Counted from the first letter of the stretch, positions 43,011 to 51,964 are shown. The stretch is DNA of 64,000 nucleotides from Psychrobacter sp. UBA6766 (GCF_002453355.1 NZ_DKGQ01000025.1:71880-135879); one strand, 5' to 3'. Numbers and translations: made by a program. The notes: generated by a model not told the origin, from the letters alone.

Positions 43011-44264
43011 ATTTGAATCCTATGAGTACGCATAACAACGACGGGGCAGGCTTTAAGGCAAGATAGCAAGTGCGGTTAAGGATAAATTAACCTGAGCAGA
43101 TATTAGTGAGCGGTAGAACGTAAAGCAAGAATAACGGCAAGCACATGAGCTTTTCGCAACTGCTTTTTGACCTAAGATATATTAGCGATTTATCCTGCTA
43201 ATGTTGGTAACGTTCGTATAGACAAGGTAGGGTGTAAAGCTACTATCTATATCAGTATTATGAGTAGGCTTGGTCTAACGATTAAGGCACGCGCGGGTTT
43301 GTGGTCTTATATGACAGCCATTTTATCCAAGGTCAATCCGCACACTTTGTAAGGGCGGCGATGGATAAGGACTGAGATTTAAGAGGTCACAATTACCAAA
43401 AAAGCAGCGTGTTGTCACAATTAATCAATCAAGGTCTAGCAATCATATCGCTGTTAATAAAGAACTGTTTTATTTATAAGTGGTGTTGCATAAAACAGTG
43501 CCGTGCAGCGGTTATCCATTTAGGTAAAGCAATTGGTCATTCTTTATTTATCGTTCTTTTGGGTATCACGTCAATAATATCTGGGGTGTTTTAAAGCTAG
43601 GTGGCGCTGTTCTAATCATCAGCGGGGCGTACTTGGCAAACAGAATAAATGACCGGCTTATCGGCGCGGTGTCTCTTGTCTATCCTACTTAGCGTGCTCT
43701 GTTTGACCACCAATACTCAGGCAGCTTTCGATAATCAGTTAATGATGCTCGATTCTGGCTTTAAACGACCCATACTTGCTCAACTGTGCGCTAAAGGACT
43801 GGCTGATAACTAATCATGCGTGATAAGTAATTATCAAAATAAGTCGTGGTTAGGCGATAGTGAGTAAATGTTAAGTTGTTAGCGCTCAATAAAATTGTTT
43901 TTAGCCAATTTATCAAAGCGATGTTGTCTAATATCACAGTGTTTTGTATTGATAAAAAACTATATTACTAAAAAACGTTGTACTAAAAATTTTGGGTACT
44001 GATACATCCTATATATAGATAATTATCAGCGTTGTTCTTACAATTTATGGGGCATTATAGGGTATATCAAGGGATATAACACCCTTAAAATCAGATGAAA
44101 CGCACAAGTTTGGCAACTTTTATCGCAGCCATTGCCTTACTACCCAGTAGTAAGAATGACGCAATATTGTCTGCAACAACAAGGAATTATTGTCGCAGCC
44201 TCTGCTTAATTGGCGCTCAACATGCTAAACTATAGCAAATCTTTGTGTAAATACCTAACTAAAA
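43011..44264. other. 1.25-kb divergent spacer between rne and rluC
   Basis: The spacer is too long for two promoters alone. It should hold a long rne leader, which in enterobacteria mediates autoregulation, and the rluC promoter. Seen features are a small frame with signal-like N terminus at 43649 and a perfect hairpin CTTACTAC-CCA-GTAGTAAG at 44136-44154, about 110 bases before rluC. No known RNA or gene family is recognised. Confidence 0.5.
43649..43813 (+). CDS. Possible small secreted protein, 54 residues
   Basis: A short frame starts at ATG 43649, directly after an in-frame stop, and ends at TAA 43811-43813. Its N terminus looks like a signal peptide: a basic start (Arg7), hydrophobic LLSILLSVLCL and a small-residue end NTQA|A. 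The mature part would be about 29 residues, beginning AFDNQLMML and ending CAKGLADN. No strong ribosome site precedes it, and I do not recognise the sequence. It may be a real small secreted peptide, the broken start of a lost gene, or chance. The long spacer it lies in is otherwise unexplained. Confidence 0.35.
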   Translation: MTGLSARCLLSILLSVLCLTTNTQAAFDNQLMMLDSGFKRPILAQLCAKGLADN

Positions 44265-45290
44265 ATGACAAACTCAAAAATGACAACCGATCAACCTATC
44301 CATGAAGCTCCTGCTATCTTTAATAGCAAAACGCGCCCGCAAAGTGCTGATGACGAAATCAGTAACTTTGAAAAGGTGAATTACCTTGAAGTTACGCGCC
44401 ATCAGCATGACCAGCGTTTGGACAACTTTTTACTCAATCGCTTAAAAGGGTTGCCTAAGTCTCATATCTATAAAATGATTCGCTCAGACGAAGTGCGCGT
44501 CAATAATAAACGCTGTAAAGCGCATGATAGATTGCAGCGCGAAGACGTCGTGCGTATTGCGCCTGTCCAGCTAGCAACCCGTGATAAACCGATTATCAGC
44601 TCTGAGTTTGCCAATAACTTATTGGCGCGTGTGGTCTACGAAGATGAAGGCTTGATTGTGCTCAATAAACCATCAGGTATTGCCGTTCATGGCGGTAGTG
44701 GGGTAGATTTTGGTGTTATTGAAGCCATGCGCGAAGTGACGGGCAAAAAATATCTCGAGCTGATCCACCGTATCGATAAAGATACCTCCGGTTTGCTGAT
44801 GATTTCTAAAAAGCGATCAGCGTTGAAAGTGCTACAGCAACATCTTGTCGATAAAACCATTCAAAAGCATTATCTATGTATCGCTAAAGGTCAGCCTGCA
44901 CTGAACGAACAACGTATCGATGCGCCATTACTAAGATATACGCTCGCTAGCGGTGAGCGCCGCGTGAAAGTAGATGTGCAAGATCCTCAAGCCAAAGAAA
45001 GTCAGACAGATGTTATCGTTCACGGTCGTTTTACGCTGAATGAACAGCCAGTGAGCTTGATTGAAGCAAAACCGTTGACGGGTCGTACCCATCAAATCCG
45101 CGTGCATTTAGCGCATATTGGTCATGCTATCTTAGGTGATGATAAATACAATGTGCATGACAAATCGGGCGTGCATCGTTTGTGTTTACATGCGTGGCGT
45201 TTAGATATTCCTGGTTATGAGACTATTACCGCACCATTACCAGATGAGATGGCAGACTGGTTACCTGCTGACATTCAGCTTCCTAAATAA
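44265..45290 (+). CDS. rluC: 23S rRNA pseudouridine synthase RluC
   Basis: RluC converts three uridines of 23S rRNA to pseudouridine. The 341-residue protein has an S4 RNA-binding domain (about 43-105; RLDNFLLNRLKGLPKSHIYKM) and the RluA-family catalytic core with HRIDKDTSGLLMISKK, whose Asp is the nucleophile, then LTGRTHQIRVHLAHIGHAILGDDKY. RluC, rather than RluD, is supported by the divergent rne neighbour and the following HAD gene, as in Pseudomonas. A second ATG at 44280 could also serve as start. The N-terminal 35 residues are a low-complexity extension. Confidence 0.93.
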   Translation: MTNSKMTTDQPIHEAPAIFNSKTRPQSADDEISNFEKVNYLEVTRHQHDQRLDNFLLNRLKGLPKSHIYKMIRSDEVRVNNKRCKAHDRLQREDVVRIAPVQLATRDKPIISSEFANNLLARVVYEDEGLIVLNKPSGIAVHGGSGVDFGVIEAMREVTGKKYLELIHRIDKDTSGLLMISKKRSALKVLQQHLVDKTIQKHYLCIAKGQPALNEQRIDAPLLRYTLASGERRVKVDVQDPQAKESQTDVIVHGRFTLNEQPVSLIEAKPLTGRTHQIRVHLAHIGHAILGDDKYNVHDKSGVHRLCLHAWRLDIPGYETITAPLPDEMADWLPADIQLPK

Positions 45291-45351
45291 GCTTAAAATG
45301 CTGCTATCTCGATTTGAACTCAGCATCAAGTCCAAATTTGAGTTTTAAATG

Positions 45352-45427
45352 AATATGAAGTATCAACGTCACGATTGCTTATTTGATGATGTCCTAGCCA
45401 AATAAATAACCGTGACGTTTTCATATT
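45352..45427 (+). repeat. Long near-palindromic hairpin between rluC and the HAD gene
   Basis: Three nested arm pairs match exactly: AATATGAA (45352-45359) with TTCATATT (45420-45427), AACGTCACG (45365-45373) with CGTGACGTT (45411-45419), and TTATTTG (45379-45385) with CAAATAA (45399-45405). A symmetric 5x5 internal loop, a five-base bulge and a 13-base apical loop complete a 76-base hairpin. The right side runs into T residues, so it may end rluC transcription, but it is far longer than other terminators here. It may instead be a mobile palindromic element or an mRNA structure for the next gene, whose ATG is 31 bases away. Confidence 0.7.
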
Positions 45428-45457
45428 TGCCATTTATTATTTGTTAAAGGTTAGTCC

Positions 45458-46168
45458 ATGACAGCATCTATCGCTAGTAAATCAGCACTAGCTCATACTT
45501 CTGAGTTATCAGCTGACCATCATTTAGCCAATAAAACCCTGATTATTTTTGATTGGGACGGTACCTTAATGGATTCGATTGGTCTAATTGTTGAGTCGAT
45601 GCATATAGCGGGCGAGACGCATGGCTTTACAACCACTGATCAAGCGGTCAGAGACATTATTGGGCTGAGCTTGATGCATGGCATTGAGATTTTATATCCG
45701 CAAGCAACTGAGGCGCAGAAACTGGCCATCCAGCAAAGTTATGCAGACTACTATATTCCGAACAGCCATCGAACACCGTTTTTTACGCCTATTGAAAATA
45801 TGCTCCTGACATTAAAGCAGCAAGACAAAAAGCTTGCAGTCGCTACAGGTAAAAAAAGAAGAGGGTTAGATCGAGTGTTAGATGGCTCTGACAGTCATCA
45901 TTATTTTGCAGTCACGCGCTGTGCCGACGAATCAGGCTCAAAACCTGATCCGCAAATGCTGAGCGATATCTTAGACTACACTAAGCAGTCGATCTCGCAG
46001 GCGGTATTCATTGGTGACAGTATCTATGATATTCAAATGGCCAACCGTTTGGGCATGACCAGCGTTGCCGTCAATTATGGTACAGCATCAAGTAGTGAGC
46101 TTGCCGCCGAGCAACCAACATATCAAGTGGACACGCCGCAAGAGTTAGTGGCATTATTATGCGCATAA
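45458..46168 (+). CDS. HAD-family phosphatase (PGP/Gph-like)
   Basis: A 236-residue haloacid-dehalogenase hydrolase. Motif I is IFDWDGTLMDS with nucleophile Asp and acid/base Asp; a helical cap follows; motif II is AVATGKKR (Thr), motif III the Lys in GSKPDPQM and motif IV VFIGDSIYDIQMA. This is the HAD-IA subfamily that includes phosphoglycolate phosphatase; the true substrate is not shown. The neighbour of rluC in Pseudomonas is likewise a HAD hydrolase, so the pairing is conserved. AAAGG lies about eight bases before the ATG. The first 25 residues are a poorly conserved extension. Confidence 0.87.
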   Translation: MTASIASKSALAHTSELSADHHLANKTLIIFDWDGTLMDSIGLIVESMHIAGETHGFTTTDQAVRDIIGLSLMHGIEILYPQATEAQKLAIQQSYADYYIPNSHRTPFFTPIENMLLTLKQQDKKLAVATGKKRRGLDRVLDGSDSHHYFAVTRCADESGSKPDPQMLSDILDYTKQSISQAVFIGDSIYDIQMANRLGMTSVAVNYGTASSSELAAEQPTYQVDTPQELVALLCA

Positions 46169-46238
46169 ATTATGTGCTTAACTAAAACCTCATTTAAGCT
46201 GAGTACATGGAATTCTCAAAAAATAACCAACCATAAAA

Positions 46239-46272
46239 AAGGGTTTATCGTTATCAACGATAAACCCTTTTG
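46239..46272. terminator. Bidirectional terminator between the HAD gene and engB
   Basis: AAAGGGTTTATCGTT and AACGATAAACCCTTT form a perfect 15-bp stem with a three-base loop and A/T flanks. Confidence 0.9.
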
Positions 46273-46314
46273 AAATTTCTACTGAATAAACTGGGTAGTC
46301 TATTTAGCACTTTT

Positions 46315-47055
46315 TTACTTATCAGCGCTTTGGTCGCTATTTTCTATTACGTTTCCTTGGTTTTCAGTAACAGCTGTCTCAGTATTTTTGTCATCATTCA
46401 GCTGATATTCATACCATTTACCCATGACCCCTGCTAGCTCATCAAGGCCTTCTTTTCTTAGCGCTGAAAATAGCTGAATCGTACAGTTTAAGCCCAATTG
46501 CTTGAGTCTTTTGCGGGTATTAAGCAGGGCGTTTTTAGACGCGCCATATTTAAGCTTGTCCGCTTTGGTCAATAAGATATGTACCGGCAACTCACCATCT
46601 TTTGCCCAATGCAGCATTTGCTCATCAAAGAATTTAAGCGGATGACGGATATCTGTCATCAGCACCAAACCAGCAAGGCTTGAGCGCGACACCAAGTATT
46701 CTTCAAGCTCAACTTGCCATTCTTTTTTCATCTCAAGTGGGACGGCCGCATAACCATAACCTGGTAAATCAACCAAACGCGTATCTGTATCGCCGATACT
46801 AAAAAAGTTGATCATTTGCGTTCGACCAGGCGTTTTAGACGAGCGCGCCAGTTGACGCTGATTGGTCAGCGCATTGATAGCGGACGATTTCCCAGCATTT
46901 GAACGACCAGCAAAAGCGACTTCTAATCCAACATCAGGCGGACAAAGACGAAAAGTCGGCGCCGACGTCATAAATTCAGTCTGCTGGATACGCTGACGGG
47001 CTTTGGTATTAAAATTCGCATGTTCGGCGGCGACATCTTTAAACGGGGTACTCAT
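46315..47055 (-). CDS. engB: Ribosome biogenesis GTPase EngB/YsxC
   Basis: EngB is an essential GTPase for 50S ribosomal subunit assembly. The 246-residue protein has G1 GRSNAGKSSA (about residues 51-60), the G2 region with KTPGRTQMIN, G3 DLPGYG, G4 TKADK and G5 SALRKEG. It is about 35 residues longer than E. coli YihA, with extra at the C terminus (Asn/Asp/Glu-rich). The gene is divergent from the cytochrome genes, as in Pseudomonas where engB neighbours cytochrome c4. No ribosome site stronger than AATGA is evident; the start agrees with the family's N-terminal length. Confidence 0.93.
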   Translation of the reverse strand: MSTPFKDVAAEHANFNTKARQRIQQTEFMTSAPTFRLCPPDVGLEVAFAGRSNAGKSSAINALTNQRQLARSSKTPGRTQMINFFSIGDTDTRLVDLPGYGYAAVPLEMKKEWQVELEEYLVSRSSLAGLVLMTDIRHPLKFFDEQMLHWAKDGELPVHILLTKADKLKYGASKNALLNTRKRLKQLGLNCTIQLFSALRKEGLDELAGVMGKWYEYQLNDDKNTETAVTENQGNVIENSDQSADK

Positions 47056-47452
47056 AAATGACTCATTAATCTTAAAAAATAGATACAGTAGTGAAAAGTT
47101 TCTGAATTGTGCAGGGCTTTAAGCCACACCTAAAATCGGTGAGCTGCAAAAATAGGGCTTCAATAATATAAGTGTTTTAGGATAACGCCTATTCTATACT
47201 ATTACGCCGCTTAGTTATGGAAATAACGATTATTACCCTCATATTGTTCTTAACACACCATCAGATTAAAGTAGGTTTTACAGCTAAAGTTTGCCTAATT
47301 AGACCACGTTAACAAAGCTAAACTATATTTATATATATTAATATGACATATATTGTTACAATCTTTAGTAAGATAGAGTAAATGATAGTTGAACGATAGA
47401 CGCTTAATAAATTCATGGATTAAGCGCATGAAGAAAAGAGATGAGGTGTCCT
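47056..47452. other. Divergent spacer between engB and cytochrome c5
   Basis: No gene is visible. The section 47320-47360 is very AT-rich (TATATATA-type) and is the likely site of the cytochrome promoter; exact boxes cannot be assigned. Confidence 0.4.
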
Positions 47453-47788
47453 ATGTTTTCAATCACCAACATTTTTGCCAAAAGCGCTCGCTTTTTAGCC
47501 ACTAGTAGCGCCGCGCTAATAATCAGTATGGCTATGCTCAGTAATGCTGGCGCTGCTGACATTGCAACCTCTTATAATAACTCATGTGCCGCCTGTCACG
47601 ATAGTGGCGCGCTAAATGCGATTAAAAAAGGCGACAGCGCCAAATGGCAACAGCTTATCAAGCAAAAAGGCATGCCAGCGCTGGTTAAGTCCGTCAAAAA
47701 TGGTATGATTCAGATGCCAGCAGGCGGATTATGCGAAAATTGTAGTGACGATGATTACCGTAAGCTTATCGAATATATGAGCAAGTAA
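47453..47788 (+). CDS. Periplasmic cytochrome c5-type monohaem protein
   Basis: A 111-residue secreted electron carrier. The start at ATG 47453 has GAGG six bases upstream; another ATG lies four codons earlier. A signal peptide ends around NAGA|AD. The haem site is CAACH, and the distal Met ligand is probably in MIQMPAGG, followed by the C-x-x-C pair GLCENCSD and the end DDDYRKLIEYMS; this extra disulfide and tail are typical of cytochrome c5. Cytochrome c4 is encoded next, suggesting joint use in electron transfer to terminal oxidases. It has its own terminator. Confidence 0.87.
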   Translation: MFSITNIFAKSARFLATSSAALIISMAMLSNAGAADIATSYNNSCAACHDSGALNAIKKGDSAKWQQLIKQKGMPALVKSVKNGMIQMPAGGLCENCSDDDYRKLIEYMSK

Positions 47789-47861
47789 CAGACAAGCATT
47801 CGAAGTAAAACTGTCATTCAGCATGAAAAGCTAAAATAATCATTTAAGTAAATAATATGAG

Positions 47862-47893
47862 GCGCAAGGTTGATAGACCTTTTGCGCTTTTTG
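47862..47893 (+). terminator. Intrinsic terminator after cytochrome c5
   Basis: GCGCAA-GGT and ACC-TTTTGCGC pair around a short loop and run into TTTTTG. The remaining spacer to 48165 contains no other clear feature. Confidence 0.78.
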
Positions 47894-48165
47894 TTTTTTA
47901 TACTTCTTGTTTTTTATTGAGTGAGCAAAGGTGATAGCAGTAGAAAAAACAGTCAATGCTGCGATTAAGTAGGCAAATAGTAAAAAGTCTTGCTATAATA
48001 ATCCAAAATAAACCCTGATATTAGTAAGTACTTTCGGGCTGCTTGTGATAAAGACCAGATAATATATGGCTTAGTCGTTTAGATAATGGCCTTGTGCCTG
48101 TTGTGTCTTTTGATAATGCAATCACTCTAAATAATGCTTACGTCGAGTTAGTAGGATTTGTATCA

Positions 48166-48834
48166 ATGAAAAAGTTAATCGCTGCCGCCAGCTTATGTGT
48201 TGCAAGTTTCAGCGTACAAGCTGCTATTATTGTTCCTGAACATGACGTCAATGCAGGTAAGCAAATTGCAGAAACCGTTTGTGCGGCTTGTCATGGTGTT
48301 GATGGTGTTAGTCCTGTGCCAGCCCAGCCGAATCTTGGTGGTCAAAACGTAAAGTACTTATATAAACAATTGGTAAATTTTAAATCAGGCTATCGTAAAA
48401 ACGGTATCATGCAATCACAAGTCGCCAATTTATCTCAGCAAGATTTAGCCAACGTCGCAGGCTATTATGCAAGCCAAAAACCTTGGGGCGTGGCATTTGG
48501 TAATCCTGCAACCACACAAGAGGCAACTAAGCTCTTTTTAGGTGGTGATAAATCACGCGGCGTTATCGGCTGTTCAGGCTGTCATGGTCCAGATGCTGCA
48601 GGTAACGTTTGGGCTGCATTTCCCCGTTTAGGTGGACAGCATGCGGAATATATTGCCACGCAGCTAAAATTGTTCCGTGCAGCAGGACGCGCTGATGATG
48701 TCGATAGCGATGAGCAAAAACGTGTCAACGATGCGGCAAAAGAAGGCGAGAAGGGTATGATGCAAACGGTTGCTTCAAAACTATCGGATCGCGATATTCG
48801 TATCTTGGCAGATTATGTGAGTGCAGTTCACTAA
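48166..48834 (+). CDS. Dihaem cytochrome c4
   Basis: Cytochrome c4 carries electrons in the periplasm, mainly to terminal oxidases. From ATG 48166 the signal peptide MKKLIAAASLCVASFSVQA is followed by two homologous domains, each with one haem: CAACHG near residue 37 and CSGCHG near residue 137. Met ligands lie in NGIMQSQ and KGMMQTV. Total length is 222 residues, standard for the family. An open frame extends upstream to 48094 but adds residues before the signal peptide. Neighbouring cytochrome c5 and divergent engB match Pseudomonas. It ends in a terminator. Confidence 0.93.
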   Translation: MKKLIAAASLCVASFSVQAAIIVPEHDVNAGKQIAETVCAACHGVDGVSPVPAQPNLGGQNVKYLYKQLVNFKSGYRKNGIMQSQVANLSQQDLANVAGYYASQKPWGVAFGNPATTQEATKLFLGGDKSRGVIGCSGCHGPDAAGNVWAAFPRLGGQHAEYIATQLKLFRAAGRADDVDSDEQKRVNDAAKEGEKGMMQTVASKLSDRDIRILADYVSAVH

Positions 48835-48928
48835 TTCGCTCCCTATTTAACGGCTATATGCTTAATGTGCGTGGCTAGATCAAATGCTAAGTTGCCCAAT
48901 GTTATGCAGCCGTTATAATGTAGCTATT

Positions 48929-48952
48929 AAACCCCGATTTCGGGGTTTTTTT
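48929..48952 (+). terminator. Intrinsic terminator after cytochrome c4
   Basis: AACCCCG, loop ATTT and CGGGGTT are followed by TTTTTT. Confidence 0.9.
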
Positions 48953-49104
48953 ATAACTCTCAGTCCTTATATAGCTGACATGGGCTTTGATAATACTTAT
49001 AAGAATTAAGTCGCCTTTATACAAAATACCATAGGAAATATGGGTATTTATCAGTGCTTTATATCATTAAATATTATTCACTTTGAATCGCTTGGATTTG
49101 GATT

Positions 49105-50247
49105 ATGATGATTCGCTATGCTTCTTACTTTATCGCAGCGCTGCTACCGTTATTGTTATTTCGCTGGTTTGCTCCAGCGTCCATAGGCGAGATTGATTTT
49201 TGGTTGCTTTGGCTGTTGGCGATGGTATTAGTCTCACTACCCGTGGTCTATGCTGAGATTGCTTTGGCTTATCGTAGTGCTGAGGCGCCTTTGGCTGGTA
49301 TGCAAAAGCTGACACGCGAAGCCGATGCCAGCTCCTTATGGCGCGGCTTTGGTTGGTTAGCGGCATTGGTTTCTATCATTATTGCAGCGCTTGTCATATC
49401 GGGTGCGAGCACGGGGATTTTAGCGGCTTTAACAGAACTAAATAGCGCGCCTGATGTACCAAGCTTTGCCATTGCGGCAGGATTAATGGTTATTGCGATT
49501 TTATTAAGCTTATTAGGTGTGGCGCCATTGCCAATTGGTTTGGGGTTGATGCTGATCGGTTTGTTATTGGGCGTGATGAACGGTCTACCAAATACTGCTT
49601 TTGCCATGACCAATATTAGCTTAATTGAGTGGGCACGCGCAGTGGCCTTAGCGTTAGTCAGTGTAGGAGCAGGAACAGGATTATACTGGTTCGGTCAAAA
49701 TCTAGTGAGCAATCAAGCCGTCACTGCGGTAGGAGTTGATAATCACAACGCACAAAAATCTTCTCGCCATCACGCGACGCAAGAATATCGGGCGACTAAA
49801 CTTGTACTACCGATTTGGATATTACAGCTCGTGGTTGGCGTAGTTGCTTTATTTATGAGCGGTATTGGACTACCACCGATTGGTCAGTTACTGTACTGGG
49901 TTGGCGTGCTGTTTGTGGTTAGCTATTTACTACACTATAGTACGCAGCAATTGGCGCATAAATTTGGATTGCTGGTCAGTCTAATATTAACTCTTGTGAT
50001 AGCACTATTATTAGTTGTTGCTATTCCCACCCATTGGCTGGTCGGTATCTTAGTTGTCATTAGTAGTATCGCCGTATTATTACTGTCAATTTTCGCCGGT
50101 TGGCAGATGAAAATTAGCCATTTGCGTAAGTCTTTAAACTTTGGTAACGAAGCTTTCTATAACTTATGGCGGGTAGCGATACGATTAATTGTGCCTCTAG
50201 CCTTACTTTTAGCATTAATCGGCTGGGTGATGCAGTGGTTAAGTTAA
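49105..50247 (+). CDS. Polytopic membrane protein, divergent NSS-transporter-like
   Basis: A 380-residue inner-membrane protein with nine to ten hydrophobic segments. The region LPVVYAEIALAYRSAEAPL followed by LWRGFGWLAALVSIIIAALVISGAS resembles the TM2-TM3 part of sodium:neurotransmitter symporters (PLMLLE-x-ALGRR, then WR-x-x-GW), but the highly conserved first helix with its sodium-site glycines and Trp-Arg-Phe-Pro motif is not recognisable, and the protein is shorter than the family's 440-500. It may be a degenerate or specialised homologue of the family rather than a working symporter. The rnfH frame overlaps its 3' end. Function is unknown. Confidence 0.55.
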   Translation: MMIRYASYFIAALLPLLLFRWFAPASIGEIDFWLLWLLAMVLVSLPVVYAEIALAYRSAEAPLAGMQKLTREADASSLWRGFGWLAALVSIIIAALVISGASTGILAALTELNSAPDVPSFAIAAGLMVIAILLSLLGVAPLPIGLGLMLIGLLLGVMNGLPNTAFAMTNISLIEWARAVALALVSVGAGTGLYWFGQNLVSNQAVTAVGVDNHNAQKSSRHHATQEYRATKLVLPIWILQLVVGVVALFMSGIGLPPIGQLLYWVGVLFVVSYLLHYSTQQLAHKFGLLVSLILTLVIALLLVVAIPTHWLVGILVVISSIAVLLLSIFAGWQMKISHLRKSLNFGNEAFYNLWRVAIRLIVPLALLLALIGWVMQWLS

Positions 50248-50639
50248 TAGCTGCGGCTGACAACGATCAGGCTAGCAATATTGATATTAGAGACAATAAC
50301 GCTTTAAAGCAATCTGAACATAGTGGTTTGATAACGGTATATCTGGCGTATGCAGAAGAAGCGAAGCTCCAGCATTATCTAACTATCCAAGTCAGTCAGG
50401 GCGCAACTTTGTATGAAGCACTGGCGCAGGCGGGTTGGTTGTCGCAATTTGATGAGCTAGCAACATGGTGTGAGCAGGTTGCTGATATGACGACGCCAAC
50501 AGCTAAGCGTTGGCATGTCGGGGTATACGCGCAAAAGCAGCCGCTCAATTATCAATTGCAGCCTTTTGATCGGATAGAAGTATATCGCAGCTTAAGCGCT
50601 GATCCTATGTCTCAGCGCAAAAGTAAGTCTCGCGGTTGA
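50235..50639 (+). CDS. rnfH: RnfH family protein (UPF0125)
   Basis: A small ubiquitin-like-fold protein of the RnfH family, molecular role unknown. The conserved part begins ITVYLAYAEEAKLQHYLTIQVSQGATLYEAL and ends in YQLQPFDRIEVYRSLSADP; I quote short pieces: VYLAYAEE, GATLYEAL and FDRIEVYR. The proposed start is GTG 50235, which overlaps the upstream gene by 13 bases; an ATG at 50166 would overlap by 82 bases. About 30 residues before the conserved part have no match to the family. It is convergent with bamE, as in Pseudomonas, where fur, bamE and rnfH also lie together. Confidence 0.85.
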   Translation: MVKLIAAADNDQASNIDIRDNNALKQSEHSGLITVYLAYAEEAKLQHYLTIQVSQGATLYEALAQAGWLSQFDELATWCEQVADMTTPTAKRWHVGVYAQKQPLNYQLQPFDRIEVYRSLSADPMSQRKSKSRG

Positions 50640-50661
50640 TTGACAGAAGTTGCTATCAGAC

Positions 50662-51066
50662 TTACGAAGCAGGGAGGCTATCGATACCTTCGATGCGAGT
50701 TACCAAACCATTATCATCGAAATAGACGATTAAATGCTGGCTGGCATTTTTGACATCGGCAATACCTTGGCGGCGACCTTCTGTTCCTGCTTTATAGTCA
50801 TAAATATAATCCCAGCGTTTTGGCGCTAGTGTGTCTCTAATCGCTGGGCTACCAAGAATATAAAGTACCTGATTTTGATTCATACCCACTTGCAGTTTTT
50901 GCGCTTGCGTTTGAGTAATGGCGGTTCCTTGTGGCAAATCAATCTTATACACACTCAGTAATGAGCAGCCAGACATAGCCACAGTGGCACCAAGTATAGT
51001 ACTCATGGCAATCTTGCGTAATACGTTTGCAGAGCTTAACGAACGAAAATTAAAGGTCTTTATCAT
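50662..51066 (-). CDS. bamE: Outer-membrane assembly lipoprotein BamE
   Basis: BamE (SmpA/OmlA) is a small lipoprotein of the BAM complex that inserts beta-barrel proteins in the outer membrane. From ATG 51066 there is a signal sequence with lipobox AMSG|C, then YKIDLPQGTAITQTQAQKLQVGMNQNQVLYILGSP, the family core, here given by the pieces QGTAITQTQ and VLYILGSP, and WDYIYDYKAG near the middle. Length from this start is 134 residues, near the usual 110-130. A longer frame starting with TTG 51195 would add 43 residues before the signal. It is divergent from fur, as in Pseudomonas. Confidence 0.92.
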   Translation of the reverse strand: MIKTFNFRSLSSANVLRKIAMSTILGATVAMSGCSLLSVYKIDLPQGTAITQTQAQKLQVGMNQNQVLYILGSPAIRDTLAPKRWDYIYDYKAGTEGRRQGIADVKNASQHLIVYFDDNGLVTRIEGIDSLPAS

Positions 51067-51406
51067 GGTAAAATGACTCATAAAGAATGGGTTAGGCGCT
51101 GCTAAAAACCGATAATAGGGGTCTTGCAGGCAATCTTGCACAAATGATACGTCATTTACTTGCAATTGCCTACCACTTACGACATTATTTACCAAGCGCT
51201 ATTTTGCCGCATTTATTATTTATATTTTAAATTCATACACTTGGCATCAGATTTTTATAAAAAAATGTCTTAAGAGCACGATTAATAATCGCTGATTTTT
51301 TATGATTCTAATTTTTTATCAGCAATTAATACCAATCATTGATGTTTATTTAACTCCTGTTTTTTTGAATTCATTTGCTAAGACTTTCATAGTCAGAAGG
51401 GATATT

Positions 51407-51841
51407 ATGGCTTCTTTTACCAATCAAGATTTACGTAAAGCGGGTTTAAAAGTAACGTTACCACGAATCAAAATTTTAGAGCTGCTTGAGAGTGCGGAGC
51501 TGCATCACATGAGTGCAGAAGAGGTGTATAAAGCGCTGATTGACCAAGGTGAGGATGTGGGGCTGGCAACCGTTTATCGCGTATTAACGCAGTTTGAGCA
51601 AGCGGGTATTGTTGAGCGTCATAATTTTGAAAACAATCTCTCAGTGTTTGAGATTACCCAAGAAGAGCATCACGACCATCTGGTTTGTGATGTTTGTGGC
51701 AAAATTGTCGAGTTTCATAATAAGACAATCGAAGAAGAACAAACGAAAGTAGCCGAAGAGCATGGTTTTAGGCTATCGGGTCATTCTCTGGTGCTGTACG
51801 GTATTTGTGATAATCAAGCTTGTAGAGACAACGCAAAATAA
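51407..51841 (+). CDS. fur: Ferric uptake regulator Fur
   Basis: Fur represses iron-uptake genes when bound to Fe(II). The start at ATG 51407 has AGGGA six bases upstream and gives MASFTNQDLRKAGLKVTLPR, the usual Fur beginning; the open frame extends to 51302 without a ribosome site. The protein of 144 residues has the winged helix (HHMSAEEVYKAL, GLATVYRVLTQFEQAGIV), the metal-binding HHDH cluster, the structural CDVCG pair and the C-terminal CDNQAC pair. The promoter lies in the 340-base divergent spacer to bamE; I do not see a convincing Fur box there, so autoregulation is not shown. Confidence 0.95.
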   Translation: MASFTNQDLRKAGLKVTLPRIKILELLESAELHHMSAEEVYKALIDQGEDVGLATVYRVLTQFEQAGIVERHNFENNLSVFEITQEEHHDHLVCDVCGKIVEFHNKTIEEEQTKVAEEHGFRLSGHSLVLYGICDNQACRDNAK

Positions 51842-51901
51842 GCGTTTTAGCAACCAGTCAACTGATATTGTTAATGCAAAAACGATTAATTTAACAGCTA
51901 T

Positions 51902-51933
51902 AAAAAAGCCCTCACATTCGATGAGGACTTTTT
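51902..51933. terminator. Bidirectional terminator between fur and pilU
   Basis: AAAAAGCCCTCA and TGAGGACTTTTT pair (one mismatch) around a short loop with A/T flanks. Confidence 0.82.
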
Positions 51934-51964
51934 GACGGATAAATATTAATGCAGTGATGATATC

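Noticed and set aside
43409..43594. 61-residue hydrophobic frame in the rne-rluC spacer
   Set aside because: No ribosome site, no signal-peptide pattern and irregular composition; likely chance in an AT-rich spacer.
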